Source: DAOTWY01 sp003696565 (lineage in GTDB: Bacteria; Chloroflexota; Anaerolineae; Aggregatilineales; Phototrophicaceae). Taken from it: a DNA stretch of 23,126 bases. The stretch lies in NCBI GenBank assembly GCA_034435635.1, contig DAOTWY010000152.1, positions 1 to 23,126 of the forward strand. The letters are read 5' to 3'. The position numbers and the translations under genes were made by a program. Below the pieces are notes generated by a model that did no database searches, was not told the origin of the DNA, and saw only the letters and a program-made list of their open reading frames with translations. Positions 1-8,144 of this stretch are shown here, piece after piece (the stretch's first letter is position 1; every line of letters begins with the position of its first letter).

Positions 1-60
1 AATCTTAACGTAGAATAAAAAAGTAAAGCCCGTGAAGATGCGCGTGGGGAAAACTTAAAA

Positions 61-3000
61 ATGACCAAGTGGTTTAATTTCAAACGAATAAGCCTTCAAC
101 AGCGTTTAACATTTTATACGCTGCTTCTGACTTTGTTGCCAGTGTTTATTATTGCAGGGATTGTTTTTTTTCAATGGGCACAAGACATTCGGGAAAATGT
201 GCAACAAAGTGAAGTTGATCATGTTCGATCAGTAAAATCAAATTTTGAGTTGTTTTTACAACGTGCCGAGACAGATATTCGCTATCTCACTAACTCGCCG
301 GCTGTTCAGCAATTAGCGACTGCAATTAAAAATGATGATGCTCGTGGTGTAGCGACATCACGTCAGTTGGTTATTGAGGATTTTTTGAATTTTATCACAG
401 TTAGCAATATCTCGTCACAGGATGAATCCTACCCTTTTTATTATCAGATACGCTATTTGGACTCTTTTGGTCGTGAGTATATCCGTGTTGAACGCGATTA
501 TGAAGTGAATAGTCGTGCCCGTGAGGTATCAAATATCCAATATGACCGGGCAAGTGAAGAATATTTTTCCAATGCTATCAAACTGCCAGCAGATGGTGAA
601 TCATATTTTGTTTCTGAATTAAGACTCGCTCGTGAACCGAATGGCGAATTTTTAAGATTAGATGATGGTTCTTTAGTTCCCATTTTGCATTTTTCCATGC
701 CGATTTATGTTGATGGTGAGTTAATGGGGGTTATTGTCACCAATCTTTATTTCCAAACATTATTTGATTTGTTCTCACCGCTTGGTGAGGATGCTGGGGT
801 GTTTTTACTGAATGAAGATGGATATTTTTTATACAACACATTGCAACCGAATTTGCAATTTGGGTTTGAACCAGGGATCGAGACTGTGCTATTCAATATG
901 CCGGATGGCACACAAGCCCCAGGTGTTCCAGACGCTAATATTGCTACGACTGGTCAATTTACTGATGAACAACTTGAAGCAATTTTAGGAAGTGGAACCG
1001 TTGTTTACTCGGTTACATCAGAGGACGGCATTCTAGTATACTATACACGTTTGTCTCCGCCGGGGGCTGATTATTCTTGGATTTATGCTTCTATGCGGGA
1101 TGCCAGTGTTTTGTTTTCTGATGTTCAACAAGTTACAGCACTGGTGGGTGTATTGGTATTAGGTGGTGTAATATTTGTCGCAATAGCTACAGTGTTTTAT
1201 GCATCTCAAATCACCCGTCCGATTGTTCGGTTGACCGAACGGTCAATCAAAATGGCACAGGGAGAGTTGGATGTTCCAGAAGTGGAGACGAGCTACCGCG
1301 ATGATGAGATTGGCGATTTAAGCCGATCATTTAATACGATGTCTCGTCAATTACGTGATTTAATCAGCACAATGGAAAGCCGTGTGGCAGCACGGACGAA
1401 TGACCTAGCAGTATCCGCTGAAATCGCTGCATCAGCTAATCAGATTCGTGAGTTAGATGACCTATTAAATTTGACTGTTAATCTCATACGGGATCGTTTT
1501 AACTTTTATTATGTTCAAATATACCTTGTGACGGATGCTTGGGCAGAATTACGTGAGGGAACAGGTTATGTTGGGCGCAAATTGATGGAACATGCCCATC
1601 GTCTACTCTTAGATGGACACTCACTAGTGACACAAGCTATCATGACTCAAGCACCGGTCGTTGTACAAGATACCCAAACCGATCCAAACTTTTTACCTAA
1701 TGAGCTATTGCCGAATACTCGTTCCGAAATAGCTATCCCGCTCCGAACAAAAGATAAAGTTGTAGCTGTTTTGGATATTCAGCATGACACCCCTAATGCT
1801 TTTGAACCGGAGACAGTCCAACTCTTCCAAGCAATGGCAGATCAATTAGCGGTGACGTTTGAGAATGTGTCATTGTTAAAAAGCGCAGAAGAACGTGCCT
1901 TAGAATTAGAAACTGTGGCACAGGTGAGTATTGAGGTATCAACTAATTTGAACACAGAAGAACTTTTGTTCGATGTGTGCGATTTAGTAAAGGAACGTTT
2001 TAAGCTGTATCATGCTCATATTTATCTACTGGATGATGAAGAGAAACGCTTGATGTTAGTTGCTGGTGCTGGTGAAGTTGGGCGAAGAATGGTCGCCATG
2101 CAACGTGTAATTTCGATCAATAATCGGCACAGTCTTGTGGCAAATGCCGCTCGAGATCGCCGAGGGATTATCGTCAATGACGTAGCGATGGAAATTGACT
2201 TTCTACCAAATCCATTATTGCCGGAAACACGTGCCGAAATGGCTGTTCCAATGATCGTTGGCGGTAAGCTTGTAGGCGTGTTAGACATTCAAGCAGATGA
2301 ACTGAATTATTTCGATGAGGCTGATTTAAAAATCCAGTCTATTTTAGCAGCACAAATTGCTGTTTCGGTGGAAAACGCACGTTCTTTACAAGAGGTGCAA
2401 GCTCGTGCGATTGAAATGGAAGTGGTGGCACAAGTGAGTGCTGCGGCAACCAGCATTTTGGATATTGAAGAACTGTTGTGGAATGTCACTAACTTAACCA
2501 AAGAGCGGTTTGGTTTTTATCATGCCCATATTTACTTGTTAGATGAAAGCGGAAAGCGATTAGTATTGCGTGCTGGGGCGGGTGAAGCTGGACGCATAAT
2601 GGTGGCACAGCGGCACGCTATTCCGATTAATGTCCAAGCAAGTTTGGTTGCAAGGGTTGCTCGTAATCGGCAAGGTGTGATTGTGAATAATACCGCAAAA
2701 GAGCCTGGCTTTTTGCCGAATCCATTGCTACCAGAAACACGGGCAGAAATGGCTGTTCCAATGATCGTTGGCGATAAGCTTGTTGGGGTGTTGGATGTTC
2801 AAGCATCAGCGGTGAATTATTTCACTGAACAAGATTTATCTGTCCAAATGACATTAGCCGCACAAATTGCCGTTGCGGTGGAAAACGCACGAACATTCCG
2901 TGAGGTTCAGAAACAGCAAGCACTTACACGTAAACGTGCTACTGAAATGGAAGTGGTTGCGGAAATTGGGGCACAAGTTGCCAGTACATTAGACCCACAA

Positions 3001-4209
3001 GCGTTACTTTGGACAGTCTGTAATGTGACAAAAGAACGGTTGAATCTTTATCATGCTCATATCTATTTACTAGATCATGAAAACAATCGTTTAGTGCTAA
3101 CAGCCGGTGCGGGTGAAATTGGACAACAGATGACTGAGCGAGGATATAGCATTAATTTAACACGTAAACAATCTGTTGTAGTGCGTGCTGCTTTAGAGAA
3201 AAAGACAGTTATTTCCAACGATGTGACAACTGAACCAGCTTTCTTACCCAACCCGCTTCTACCAGATACCCGTTCTGAGATGGCTGTACCGATCATTGTT
3301 GGTACAGAGCTTCTGGGCGTGCTAGATGTACAAAGTGATGAAGTGAACTACTTTACGCAAGATGATATCCGTACCGAAGAAGTTCTGGCTTATCAAATCG
3401 GGGTAGCATTGGTTAATGCACGTCTTTATGAGGAGACACGCAGACAAGCAGAACGTGAACGTGAAACGGCTGAACGCCTACGTGAAGTTGATCGTCTTAA
3501 ATCACAATTCTTGGCGAATATGAGCCACGAATTGCGCACACCACTTAATTCAATCATTGGTTATTCAGAGGTCTTGTTGGATGGTCTTGATGGTGAATTA
3601 ACGGAAGATGCGTTAGAAGATGTTGAGGCGATTTACAATAGTGGTAAACACCTGCTTTCGATCATTAACGAAATTCTGGACTTAGCCAAGATTGAAGCTG
3701 GCGAGATGAAATTAGATCGCAAGCATGTTAACTTGGTTGAATCCGTTGCTGAAGTGATTAAAACCGGGCAGGTACTTGTTAAAGATAAACCGGTTGTCTT
3801 GGAAATGGTTCAGGAACGGGAGATTCCACTCGTGTATGCTGATCCTATTCGGTTACGTCAAATTTTATGGAATTTAGTAAGTAACGCCGTGAAATTTACT
3901 GAGTCTGGTAGTGTGCGTGTTCATCTGAATTTGACCGAGGATAATATGGCTCTTATCACAGTACGTGATACTGGGATTGGGATGACAGAGGAAGGGGTAA
4001 GTGTGATCTTCCAACGCTTTAGCCAGGTTGATGGTTCATCAACTCGGCGAGCTGGCGGAACAGGCTTAGGCTTGACGATCACCAAGCAATTGGTTGAAAT
4101 GCACGATGGTGTTATTAATGTTGAGAGTGAGTTTGGGGTTGGTTCCACCTTTTGGTTTACAATGCCCTTGGTGATCTCAGAATCTACAGCAGAAGAAGAG
4201 CATGTATGA
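61..4209 (+). CDS. Membrane sensor histidine kinase with extracytoplasmic sensor, HAMP and four tandem GAF domains
   Basis: A 1382-residue sensor kinase that should autophosphorylate on a histidine and pass phosphate to receiver proteins. TM1 lies at about 16-38, an extracytoplasmic Cache-like sensor at about 40-355, TM2 at about 361-381, and HAMP at about 384-442. Four GAF domains follow, with equivalent conserved acidic residues (E556, E726, E896, E1073 in the E-[IM]-A-[IV]-P motif). A charged helical linker leads to the HisKA box (SHELRTP, H1156). The ATPase domain has the N box (N1271, N1275), G1 (DTGIG, 1303-1307) and G2 (GGTGLGL, 1332-1338), so all catalytic motifs are intact. There is no receiver on the protein. 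GGGGA at 46-50 precedes the ATG. The stop overlaps the next start as ATGA, so the two are probably translationally coupled. The ligand is unknown; four GAF domains may bind small molecules or only dimerise. Family assignment is secure, stimulus is not. Confidence 0.96.
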   Translation: MTKWFNFKRISLQQRLTFYTLLLTLLPVFIIAGIVFFQWAQDIRENVQQSEVDHVRSVKSNFELFLQRAETDIRYLTNSPAVQQLATAIKNDDARGVATSRQLVIEDFLNFITVSNISSQDESYPFYYQIRYLDSFGREYIRVERDYEVNSRAREVSNIQYDRASEEYFSNAIKLPADGESYFVSELRLAREPNGEFLRLDDGSLVPILHFSMPIYVDGELMGVIVTNLYFQTLFDLFSPLGEDAGVFLLNEDGYFLYNTLQPNLQFGFEPGIETVLFNMPDGTQAPGVPDANIATTGQFTDEQLEAILGSGTVVYSVTSEDGILVYYTRLSPPGADYSWIYASMRDASVLFSDVQQVTALVGVLVLGGVIFVAIATVFYASQITRPIVRLTERSIKMAQGELDVPEVETSYRDDEIGDLSRSFNTMSRQLRDLISTMESRVAARTNDLAVSAEIAASANQIRELDDLLNLTVNLIRDRFNFYYVQIYLVTDAWAELREGTGYVGRKLMEHAHRLLLDGHSLVTQAIMTQAPVVVQDTQTDPNFLPNELLPNTRSEIAIPLRTKDKVVAVLDIQHDTPNAFEPETVQLFQAMADQLAVTFENVSLLKSAEERALELETVAQVSIEVSTNLNTEELLFDVCDLVKERFKLYHAHIYLLDDEEKRLMLVAGAGEVGRRMVAMQRVISINNRHSLVANAARDRRGIIVNDVAMEIDFLPNPLLPETRAEMAVPMIVGGKLVGVLDIQADELNYFDEADLKIQSILAAQIAVSVENARSLQEVQARAIEMEVVAQVSAAATSILDIEELLWNVTNLTKERFGFYHAHIYLLDESGKRLVLRAGAGEAGRIMVAQRHAIPINVQASLVARVARNRQGVIVNNTAKEPGFLPNPLLPETRAEMAVPMIVGDKLVGVLDVQASAVNYFTEQDLSVQMTLAAQIAVAVENARTFREVQKQQALTRKRATEMEVVAEIGAQVASTLDPQALLWTVCNVTKERLNLYHAHIYLLDHENNRLVLTAGAGEIGQQMTERGYSINLTRKQSVVVRAALEKKTVISNDVTTEPAFLPNPLLPDTRSEMAVPIIVGTELLGVLDVQSDEVNYFTQDDIRTEEVLAYQIGVALVNARLYEETRRQAERERETAERLREVDRLKSQFLANMSHELRTPLNSIIGYSEVLLDGLDGELTEDALEDVEAIYNSGKHLLSIINEILDLAKIEAGEMKLDRKHVNLVESVAEVIKTGQVLVKDKPVVLEMVQEREIPLVYADPIRLRQILWNLVSNAVKFTESGSVRVHLNLTEDNMALITVRDTGIGMTEEGVSVIFQRFSQVDGSSTRRAGGTGLGLTITKQLVEMHDGVINVESEFGVGSTFWFTMPLVISESTAEEEHV

Positions 4210-6305
4210 CATATTTTAATCAAGTGGTTTGTTTGGAATGTGGTCATCAGCAAGAGGCAGACTTATATGCTGTAACCTGTTCAGTATGTGGGTCTGCTTG
4301 GCTAGATGCGCGATATGATTATGATGCAGTGGCTAGCTTATGGGCTGCTCCGTTGTCTTTTGCACATCGCTCATTATGGCGGTATAGCGCACTATTACCG
4401 ATTGCTGAACCCGACCCAGAAATTACGATGAGTGAAGGGTTTACCCCACTGTATCGGTTATATCAATATGAGCGCATTTTCAACCATACGCCAATTTATC
4501 TTAAAGACGAGCGGTATCAACCAACCAACTCGTTTAAGGATCGTCAAGCAGCATTATCTGTTACGGCGATGAAGCAGGCAGGTATTAAAGAGTGTGTACT
4601 GGCATCGACCGGGAATGCTGCTGTGGCTTATGCTGCATATTGTGCCCGGGCTGGTATCAAACTATGGCTATTCCTGACTAGCCTTGTTCCCGTAGAAAAA
4701 ATGAGAGAAGTTGCACTTTATGGGGCAGAAGTCATTAAAGTCTCTGGTACTTACGATGAGACCAAACACGTTGCGGCAGAATTTGCTCAACGTAAGGGGA
4801 TTTTGATGGATAAAGGTGCCAAGACAATCCCCGCAAAAGAGAGTATGAAAACCCTAGCTTTTGAAATTGCTGAGCAACTTGGTTTACAGCAACATCCTGA
4901 TCAACCGGGTAAATGGGTAGCTCCGGATTGGTATATTCAAGCGGTGAGCGGTGGGATTGGTCCTATTGGCGTGTGGAAAGGCTTTGAAGAACTTCACCGT
5001 ATGAAATTGATTGATACAATGCCGCGTTTGGGAATTATTCAAGCAGCCGGGTGCGCGCCTATGGTACAAGCTTTTCAGCGAGATCAACCTCAAGCTGAGC
5101 CAGTTGTTCCCAAAACGCTAATTCATGTTTTGGCGACGGGTGATCCTGGATACGGTTATACACTACTATACGAAGCTACCAAGCGCAATAATGGCGTGAT
5201 GTTAGCCGTTGAGGATGGTGATACTTTTCGTGCGATGCGTCAGTTAGCTAGCAGGGCAGGGATTTCTGTTGAGCCGGCGACTGCTGTCGCCTTTGCCGGG
5301 TTAGAGAAGATGTTCACGGATTCAATTATCAAACCGGGCGAAATTGTTGTTGTGAATGTTTCTGGGCATACATTACCAGCGGAAAGCCATATCTTGGGGG
5401 ATCAATACGATAAATATATCGTTGACCTGAACATAGATGAATCCCATGCTGTTATGGATGATCAAGAAGGGATTGGCGCGGCACTGAAACATCTACATGA
5501 GCAAGTTACAACCATTGTTGTTGTAGATGATAACCCGAATGACAGACGTTTGATCCGCCGATTGCTCAAGAGTTATAAAAATTATCGTGTGTATGAGGCA
5601 CGCAATGGCGTAGATGCACTAGATGTTATTGCTGATCGTAAACCTGACCTCATTGTGTGTGATTTAACCATGCCAGAAATGGATGGGCTTACTTTGCTTG
5701 AAAAACTGAAAAGCGATCCACAGACTGCCCACATTCCAGTTGTGGTTGTTTCTGCTAAAGCTCTGACAGCGCAGGATCGCCAAGTCCTGGAGAAATACTC
5801 TGAATCAATCTGGACAAAAGGCGGGTTTGAGACCCGTAAGCTAGTAGACCACGTAGTAGAAACGCTAGGTCATGCCCCGTTAGAGGTTATCCGTAAACAG
5901 ACTTCTAAGCGAGAAAAGATTACAGAAGAACCGCATAAACATCTTGTAGTATTGATTGAAGATAACCCGGCTGACATGCGATTAGGGCGGCGGATGTTGG
6001 AATCGGCGGGTATTTATGAGGTGATTGAAGCTCGCAATGGACGAGAGGGGTTAAAAGCAATTTACAAGTATCACCCTGATCTGATTATTTTAGATTTAAT
6101 GTTGCCGGATGTAGATGGGTTTTCCATCCTAGAAACACTCCAAAATGACCCGCATTTACAAGAAGTTCCTGTTGTAGTGGTTTCTGGGAAAGAGTTAAGT
6201 GATGATGAACGGGAGAACTTGCAGAAGCATATCCATTCGATCATTAAGAAGGCTTCGCTTGACCGAGGTTCGTTTCTCGATATAATTAAGGATGAATTAA
6301 GTTAA
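4206..6305 (+). CDS. Threonine-synthase-like PLP enzyme fused to two receiver domains
   Basis: A 699-residue fusion. A zinc ribbon (C9, C12, C25, C28) opens a fold-type II PLP enzyme of the threonine synthase family. K111 in NSFKDRQA is the expected Schiff-base lysine, and ASTGNAA is the substrate/phosphate loop. The domain ends near residue 415 with VVNVSGHTLPAES. Two full receiver domains follow: REC1 about 435-555 (acidic pair D441/D442, phosphoacceptor D486 in CDLTMPEMDG) and REC2 about 580-699 (acidic pair in IEDNPAD, D630 in LDLMLPDVDG). Threonine synthase makes threonine from O-phosphohomoserine; here a glycine-rich VSGGIGPIG stretch stands where ThrC proteins usually have a GNAGN-type motif, so the substrate could differ (cysteate synthase is a relative). 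The start at 4206 (MTYFNQ) is chosen because it overlaps the kinase stop as ATGA; an in-frame ATG at 4152 lies inside the kinase. Inference: enzyme activity or location is controlled by phosphorylation. Confidence 0.9.
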   Translation: MTYFNQVVCLECGHQQEADLYAVTCSVCGSAWLDARYDYDAVASLWAAPLSFAHRSLWRYSALLPIAEPDPEITMSEGFTPLYRLYQYERIFNHTPIYLKDERYQPTNSFKDRQAALSVTAMKQAGIKECVLASTGNAAVAYAAYCARAGIKLWLFLTSLVPVEKMREVALYGAEVIKVSGTYDETKHVAAEFAQRKGILMDKGAKTIPAKESMKTLAFEIAEQLGLQQHPDQPGKWVAPDWYIQAVSGGIGPIGVWKGFEELHRMKLIDTMPRLGIIQAAGCAPMVQAFQRDQPQAEPVVPKTLIHVLATGDPGYGYTLLYEATKRNNGVMLAVEDGDTFRAMRQLASRAGISVEPATAVAFAGLEKMFTDSIIKPGEIVVVNVSGHTLPAESHILGDQYDKYIVDLNIDESHAVMDDQEGIGAALKHLHEQVTTIVVVDDNPNDRRLIRRLLKSYKNYRVYEARNGVDALDVIADRKPDLIVCDLTMPEMDGLTLLEKLKSDPQTAHIPVVVVSAKALTAQDRQVLEKYSESIWTKGGFETRKLVDHVVETLGHAPLEVIRKQTSKREKITEEPHKHLVVLIEDNPADMRLGRRMLESAGIYEVIEARNGREGLKAIYKYHPDLIILDLMLPDVDGFSILETLQNDPHLQEVPVVVVSGKELSDDERENLQKHIHSIIKKASLDRGSFLDIIKDELS

Positions 6306-6333
6306 CATTCATCGATTCTTATAAGGCTTATTC

Positions 6334-6720
6334 ATGAGTCATGTTATTTTGTATGTTGAAGATAATCCACAGAACATGCGGTTGGTTCGCAAGATGCTAA
6401 AGGGTGGTGGATATGAAATGATTGAAGCACCTGATGGGCAAACAGGTGTTAGGCTAGCATTAGAATTTAAACCTGATCTAATTCTGATGGACATTAATTT
6501 ACCAGACATTGATGGGCTAGAAGCAACACGTCAACTTAAATCCAACCCCAAATGTGACCATATTCCCATTATTGCCCTAACTGCTAATGCCATGCATGGT
6601 GACCGTGAACGCTTTATAGAGGCAGGATGTGATGGCTATATTGCTAAGCCCATCACACGAAATGAGTTGCTAAATACCATTAATTATTTTTTGGGCGGTG
6701 ATAAGCCTGCTAACGTATAA
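6334..6720 (+). CDS. Stand-alone response-regulator receiver protein (CheY/DivK-like)
   Basis: A 128-residue single receiver domain with no output domain. The acidic pocket is in YVEDNPQN near the N-terminus, the phosphoacceptor is D53 in MDINLPDIDG, the switch threonine is in ALTANAM, and the conserved lysine is in IAKPITRNEL. This is the pattern of DivK-like receivers that act by protein contact or as phosphorelay intermediates. AAGG at 6323-6326 sits seven bases before the ATG. It follows the PLP enzyme-REC-REC gene by 28 bases with no terminator between, so it should be in the same transcript. Likely partner is the kinase encoded at 61-4209, as inferred from gene order. Confidence 0.95.
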   Translation: MSHVILYVEDNPQNMRLVRKMLKGGGYEMIEAPDGQTGVRLALEFKPDLILMDINLPDIDGLEATRQLKSNPKCDHIPIIALTANAMHGDRERFIEAGCDGYIAKPITRNELLNTINYFLGGDKPANV

Positions 6721-6739
6721 TATTGAGTGGACTAGCTAC

Positions 6740-7108
6740 ATGAGCCTGATTGTAATCATTGAAGATAACGAACAAAATGCACGTATGGCATCTAAGCTAC
6801 TGAAACATGCTGGTTATCAGGTGATTGTAGCCCAAGATGGCGAAGTTGGTTTAACCACAGTTTTTGAAAATCATCCTGATCTCATTCTACTGGATTTAGG
6901 TTTACCAGATATTGATGGGCAAACGGTTATATCGCTTATTAAGCAGCAGCCTGAACATCAGCACACTCCTATCATTGCTTTTACAGCTTGGCCCGAGGCA
7001 ACAGCACACAGTATAGCACAAGCTTATGGTTGCGATGGCGTAATCATCAAGCCAATCAATACCCGGACATTTGCCGAACAAGTGACAGCTTATATCAAAA
7101 CTGAGTAG
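6740..7108 (+). CDS. Second stand-alone receiver protein (CheY/DivK-like)
   Basis: A 122-residue receiver domain with no output domain. The acidic pair is in IIEDNEQN, D52 in LDLGLPDIDG is the phosphoacceptor, the switch threonine is in AFTAWPEA, and the lysine is in VIIKPINT. It resembles its upstream neighbour but is clearly diverged. The ATG at 6740 is preferred because it gives the usual short receiver N-terminus; an in-frame GTG at 6698 would overlap the upstream gene and add 14 residues without family support. A GAGTGG stretch lies about 10 bases before the ATG. It is the fourth receiver domain in a row after a kinase that has none, which suggests either several targets of one kinase or a phosphorelay. 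Confidence 0.93.
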   Translation: MSLIVIIEDNEQNARMASKLLKHAGYQVIVAQDGEVGLTTVFENHPDLILLDLGLPDIDGQTVISLIKQQPEHQHTPIIAFTAWPEATAHSIAQAYGCDGVIIKPINTRTFAEQVTAYIKTE

Positions 7109-7120
7109 TGGGAGCGTGCT

Positions 7121-8014
7121 TTGTCTACCCAACCAACCCCCTCCCGTTATCCGGGGGCACAGATTTACACGGATAATCGCCGGGCTATTCCTGCTAGTCA
7201 ATATACTTACCAACAACTTGCTGAAATTTATAACCAAGCACGTGTTGATTATATTGTCCCCATGCCGATGAACGCCAAACGCATGCAAGAATATGTCGAA
7301 AATTATGATATTGATCTGGATGGTTCATTTGTGGCTTTGAATAGTGATGGGGAAGAATCCGGCATTGGCATGTTAGGGATGCGCGGAGATCGTGGGTGGA
7401 TTACACGTCTCGGTGTGATTCCTGATCGGCGATTGCGTCATCTTGGACAGTTTCTTATGGAACAAATGATTGAATATGCTATCCAACATGAGGCACGTTT
7501 AATTCAACTTGAGGTGATTGTGGGGAATGATCCTGCGAGACGTTTATTTGAAAAACTCGGTTTTGAGGAAACCCGTACCCTCTTGATTATCCGCCGCCCA
7601 CCAGGAAACCCTGCCCCAAACCCAGAATTTGATGCGCTAGATGTTTATCCTATTCCTGACCATCAAATTCCAGATTACCTAAACCAACGGGAGAGGAATG
7701 CTTCTTGGGTAGAAGAAACTGCCTCTTTGTTAAATGCTGGTAACCTCCGTGGTATTCGGGTCATGATGCCTGATGGCGAAGAAAGTTGGGTTGTCTTTCA
7801 GCAAACACCATTTCAACTAACACATTTTGTCATCAGCCCTGGCGTTTCGGATCAGGCAGCATCCGCAGCACTATATCATGTGCATAAAACTTTCCCCAAA
7901 ATGGACACCAAGATAGAAAACGTGCCAGAAGCGCATCATAGCTGGCACGTGTATCAGAGCAATGGATATCTGGAAGTGTTCCGCCGGACAGAGATGTTCC
8001 TCTATTTGAAGTAA
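7121..8014 (+). CDS. GNAT-family N-acetyltransferase, probably tandem GNAT fold
   Basis: A 297-residue acetyl-CoA-dependent acyltransferase. The N-terminal half has the GNAT signature at about residues 97-109 (LGVIPDRRLRHLG), matching the acetyl-CoA pyrophosphate-binding loop and helix, followed by a helix with EQMIEYA and the closing NDPARRLFEKLGF element, where the Y/F-x-x-x-G-F pattern is usual. The C-terminal half ends in WHVYQSNGYLEVFRRTEMFL, which again looks like the end of a GNAT fold, so this may be a tandem GNAT with a degenerate second copy. The start is TTG at 7121, supported by GGGAG at 7110-7114; the next in-frame ATG is more than 40 codons on. It is 12 bases after the receiver gene and probably closes that operon. 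The acceptor substrate is unknown. Confidence 0.85.
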   Translation: MSTQPTPSRYPGAQIYTDNRRAIPASQYTYQQLAEIYNQARVDYIVPMPMNAKRMQEYVENYDIDLDGSFVALNSDGEESGIGMLGMRGDRGWITRLGVIPDRRLRHLGQFLMEQMIEYAIQHEARLIQLEVIVGNDPARRLFEKLGFEETRTLLIIRRPPGNPAPNPEFDALDVYPIPDHQIPDYLNQRERNASWVEETASLLNAGNLRGIRVMMPDGEESWVVFQQTPFQLTHFVISPGVSDQAASAALYHVHKTFPKMDTKIENVPEAHHSWHVYQSNGYLEVFRRTEMFLYLK

Positions 8015-8035
8015 AATACCCCGATTCGCTATAAT
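8006..8035 (+). promoter_or_regulatory. Candidate sigma-70 promoter for the amylosucrase operon
   Basis: TTGAAG (8006-8011) is separated by 18 bases from a perfect TATAAT (8030-8035). The -35 box lies inside the last codons of the acetyltransferase gene. Transcription would begin near 8042, which is upstream of the hairpin at 8069-8101, so that hairpin would be in the 5' leader of the amylosucrase transcript. Confidence 0.5.
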
Positions 8036-8068
8036 TTACTTAACATCATTTGAAATTAAAGAAATATA

Positions 8069-8101
8069 TCCCCTAGTGCTTATTATAAGCAGGGGATTTT
8101 T
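8069..8101 (+). terminator. Intrinsic terminator between acetyltransferase and amylosucrase genes
   Basis: TCCCCT and GCTTA on the left pair with TAAGC and AGGGGA on the right, with a three-base bulge (AGT) on the left and a TTA loop, followed by TTTTT at 8097-8101. It would end the kinase/receiver/GNAT transcript. Because a good promoter lies just before it, it could also act as an attenuator for the amylosucrase gene. Confidence 0.7.
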
Positions 8102-8144
8102 CAATAGTTTTAGAACGAATTTTATCAACAGATTGGTGAAGTTG

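Noticed and set aside
4152..4205. Longer start for the PLP enzyme-REC-REC gene
   Set aside because: It would overlap the kinase by 58 bases without a ribosome site, and ATG 4206 gives the coupled ATGA junction and a normal zinc-ribbon start.
3921..4253. Long minus-strand open frames inside the kinase and other genes (for example also 18681-19187)
   Set aside because: They lie wholly or almost wholly opposite strongly conserved genes, have no family features or ribosome sites, and reflect the codon pattern of the plus strand.
8076..8144. In-frame N-terminal extension of the amylosucrase from GTG 8076
   Set aside because: It begins inside the terminator hairpin, has no ribosome site, and the ATG at 8145 with GGTGA matches the family N-terminus.
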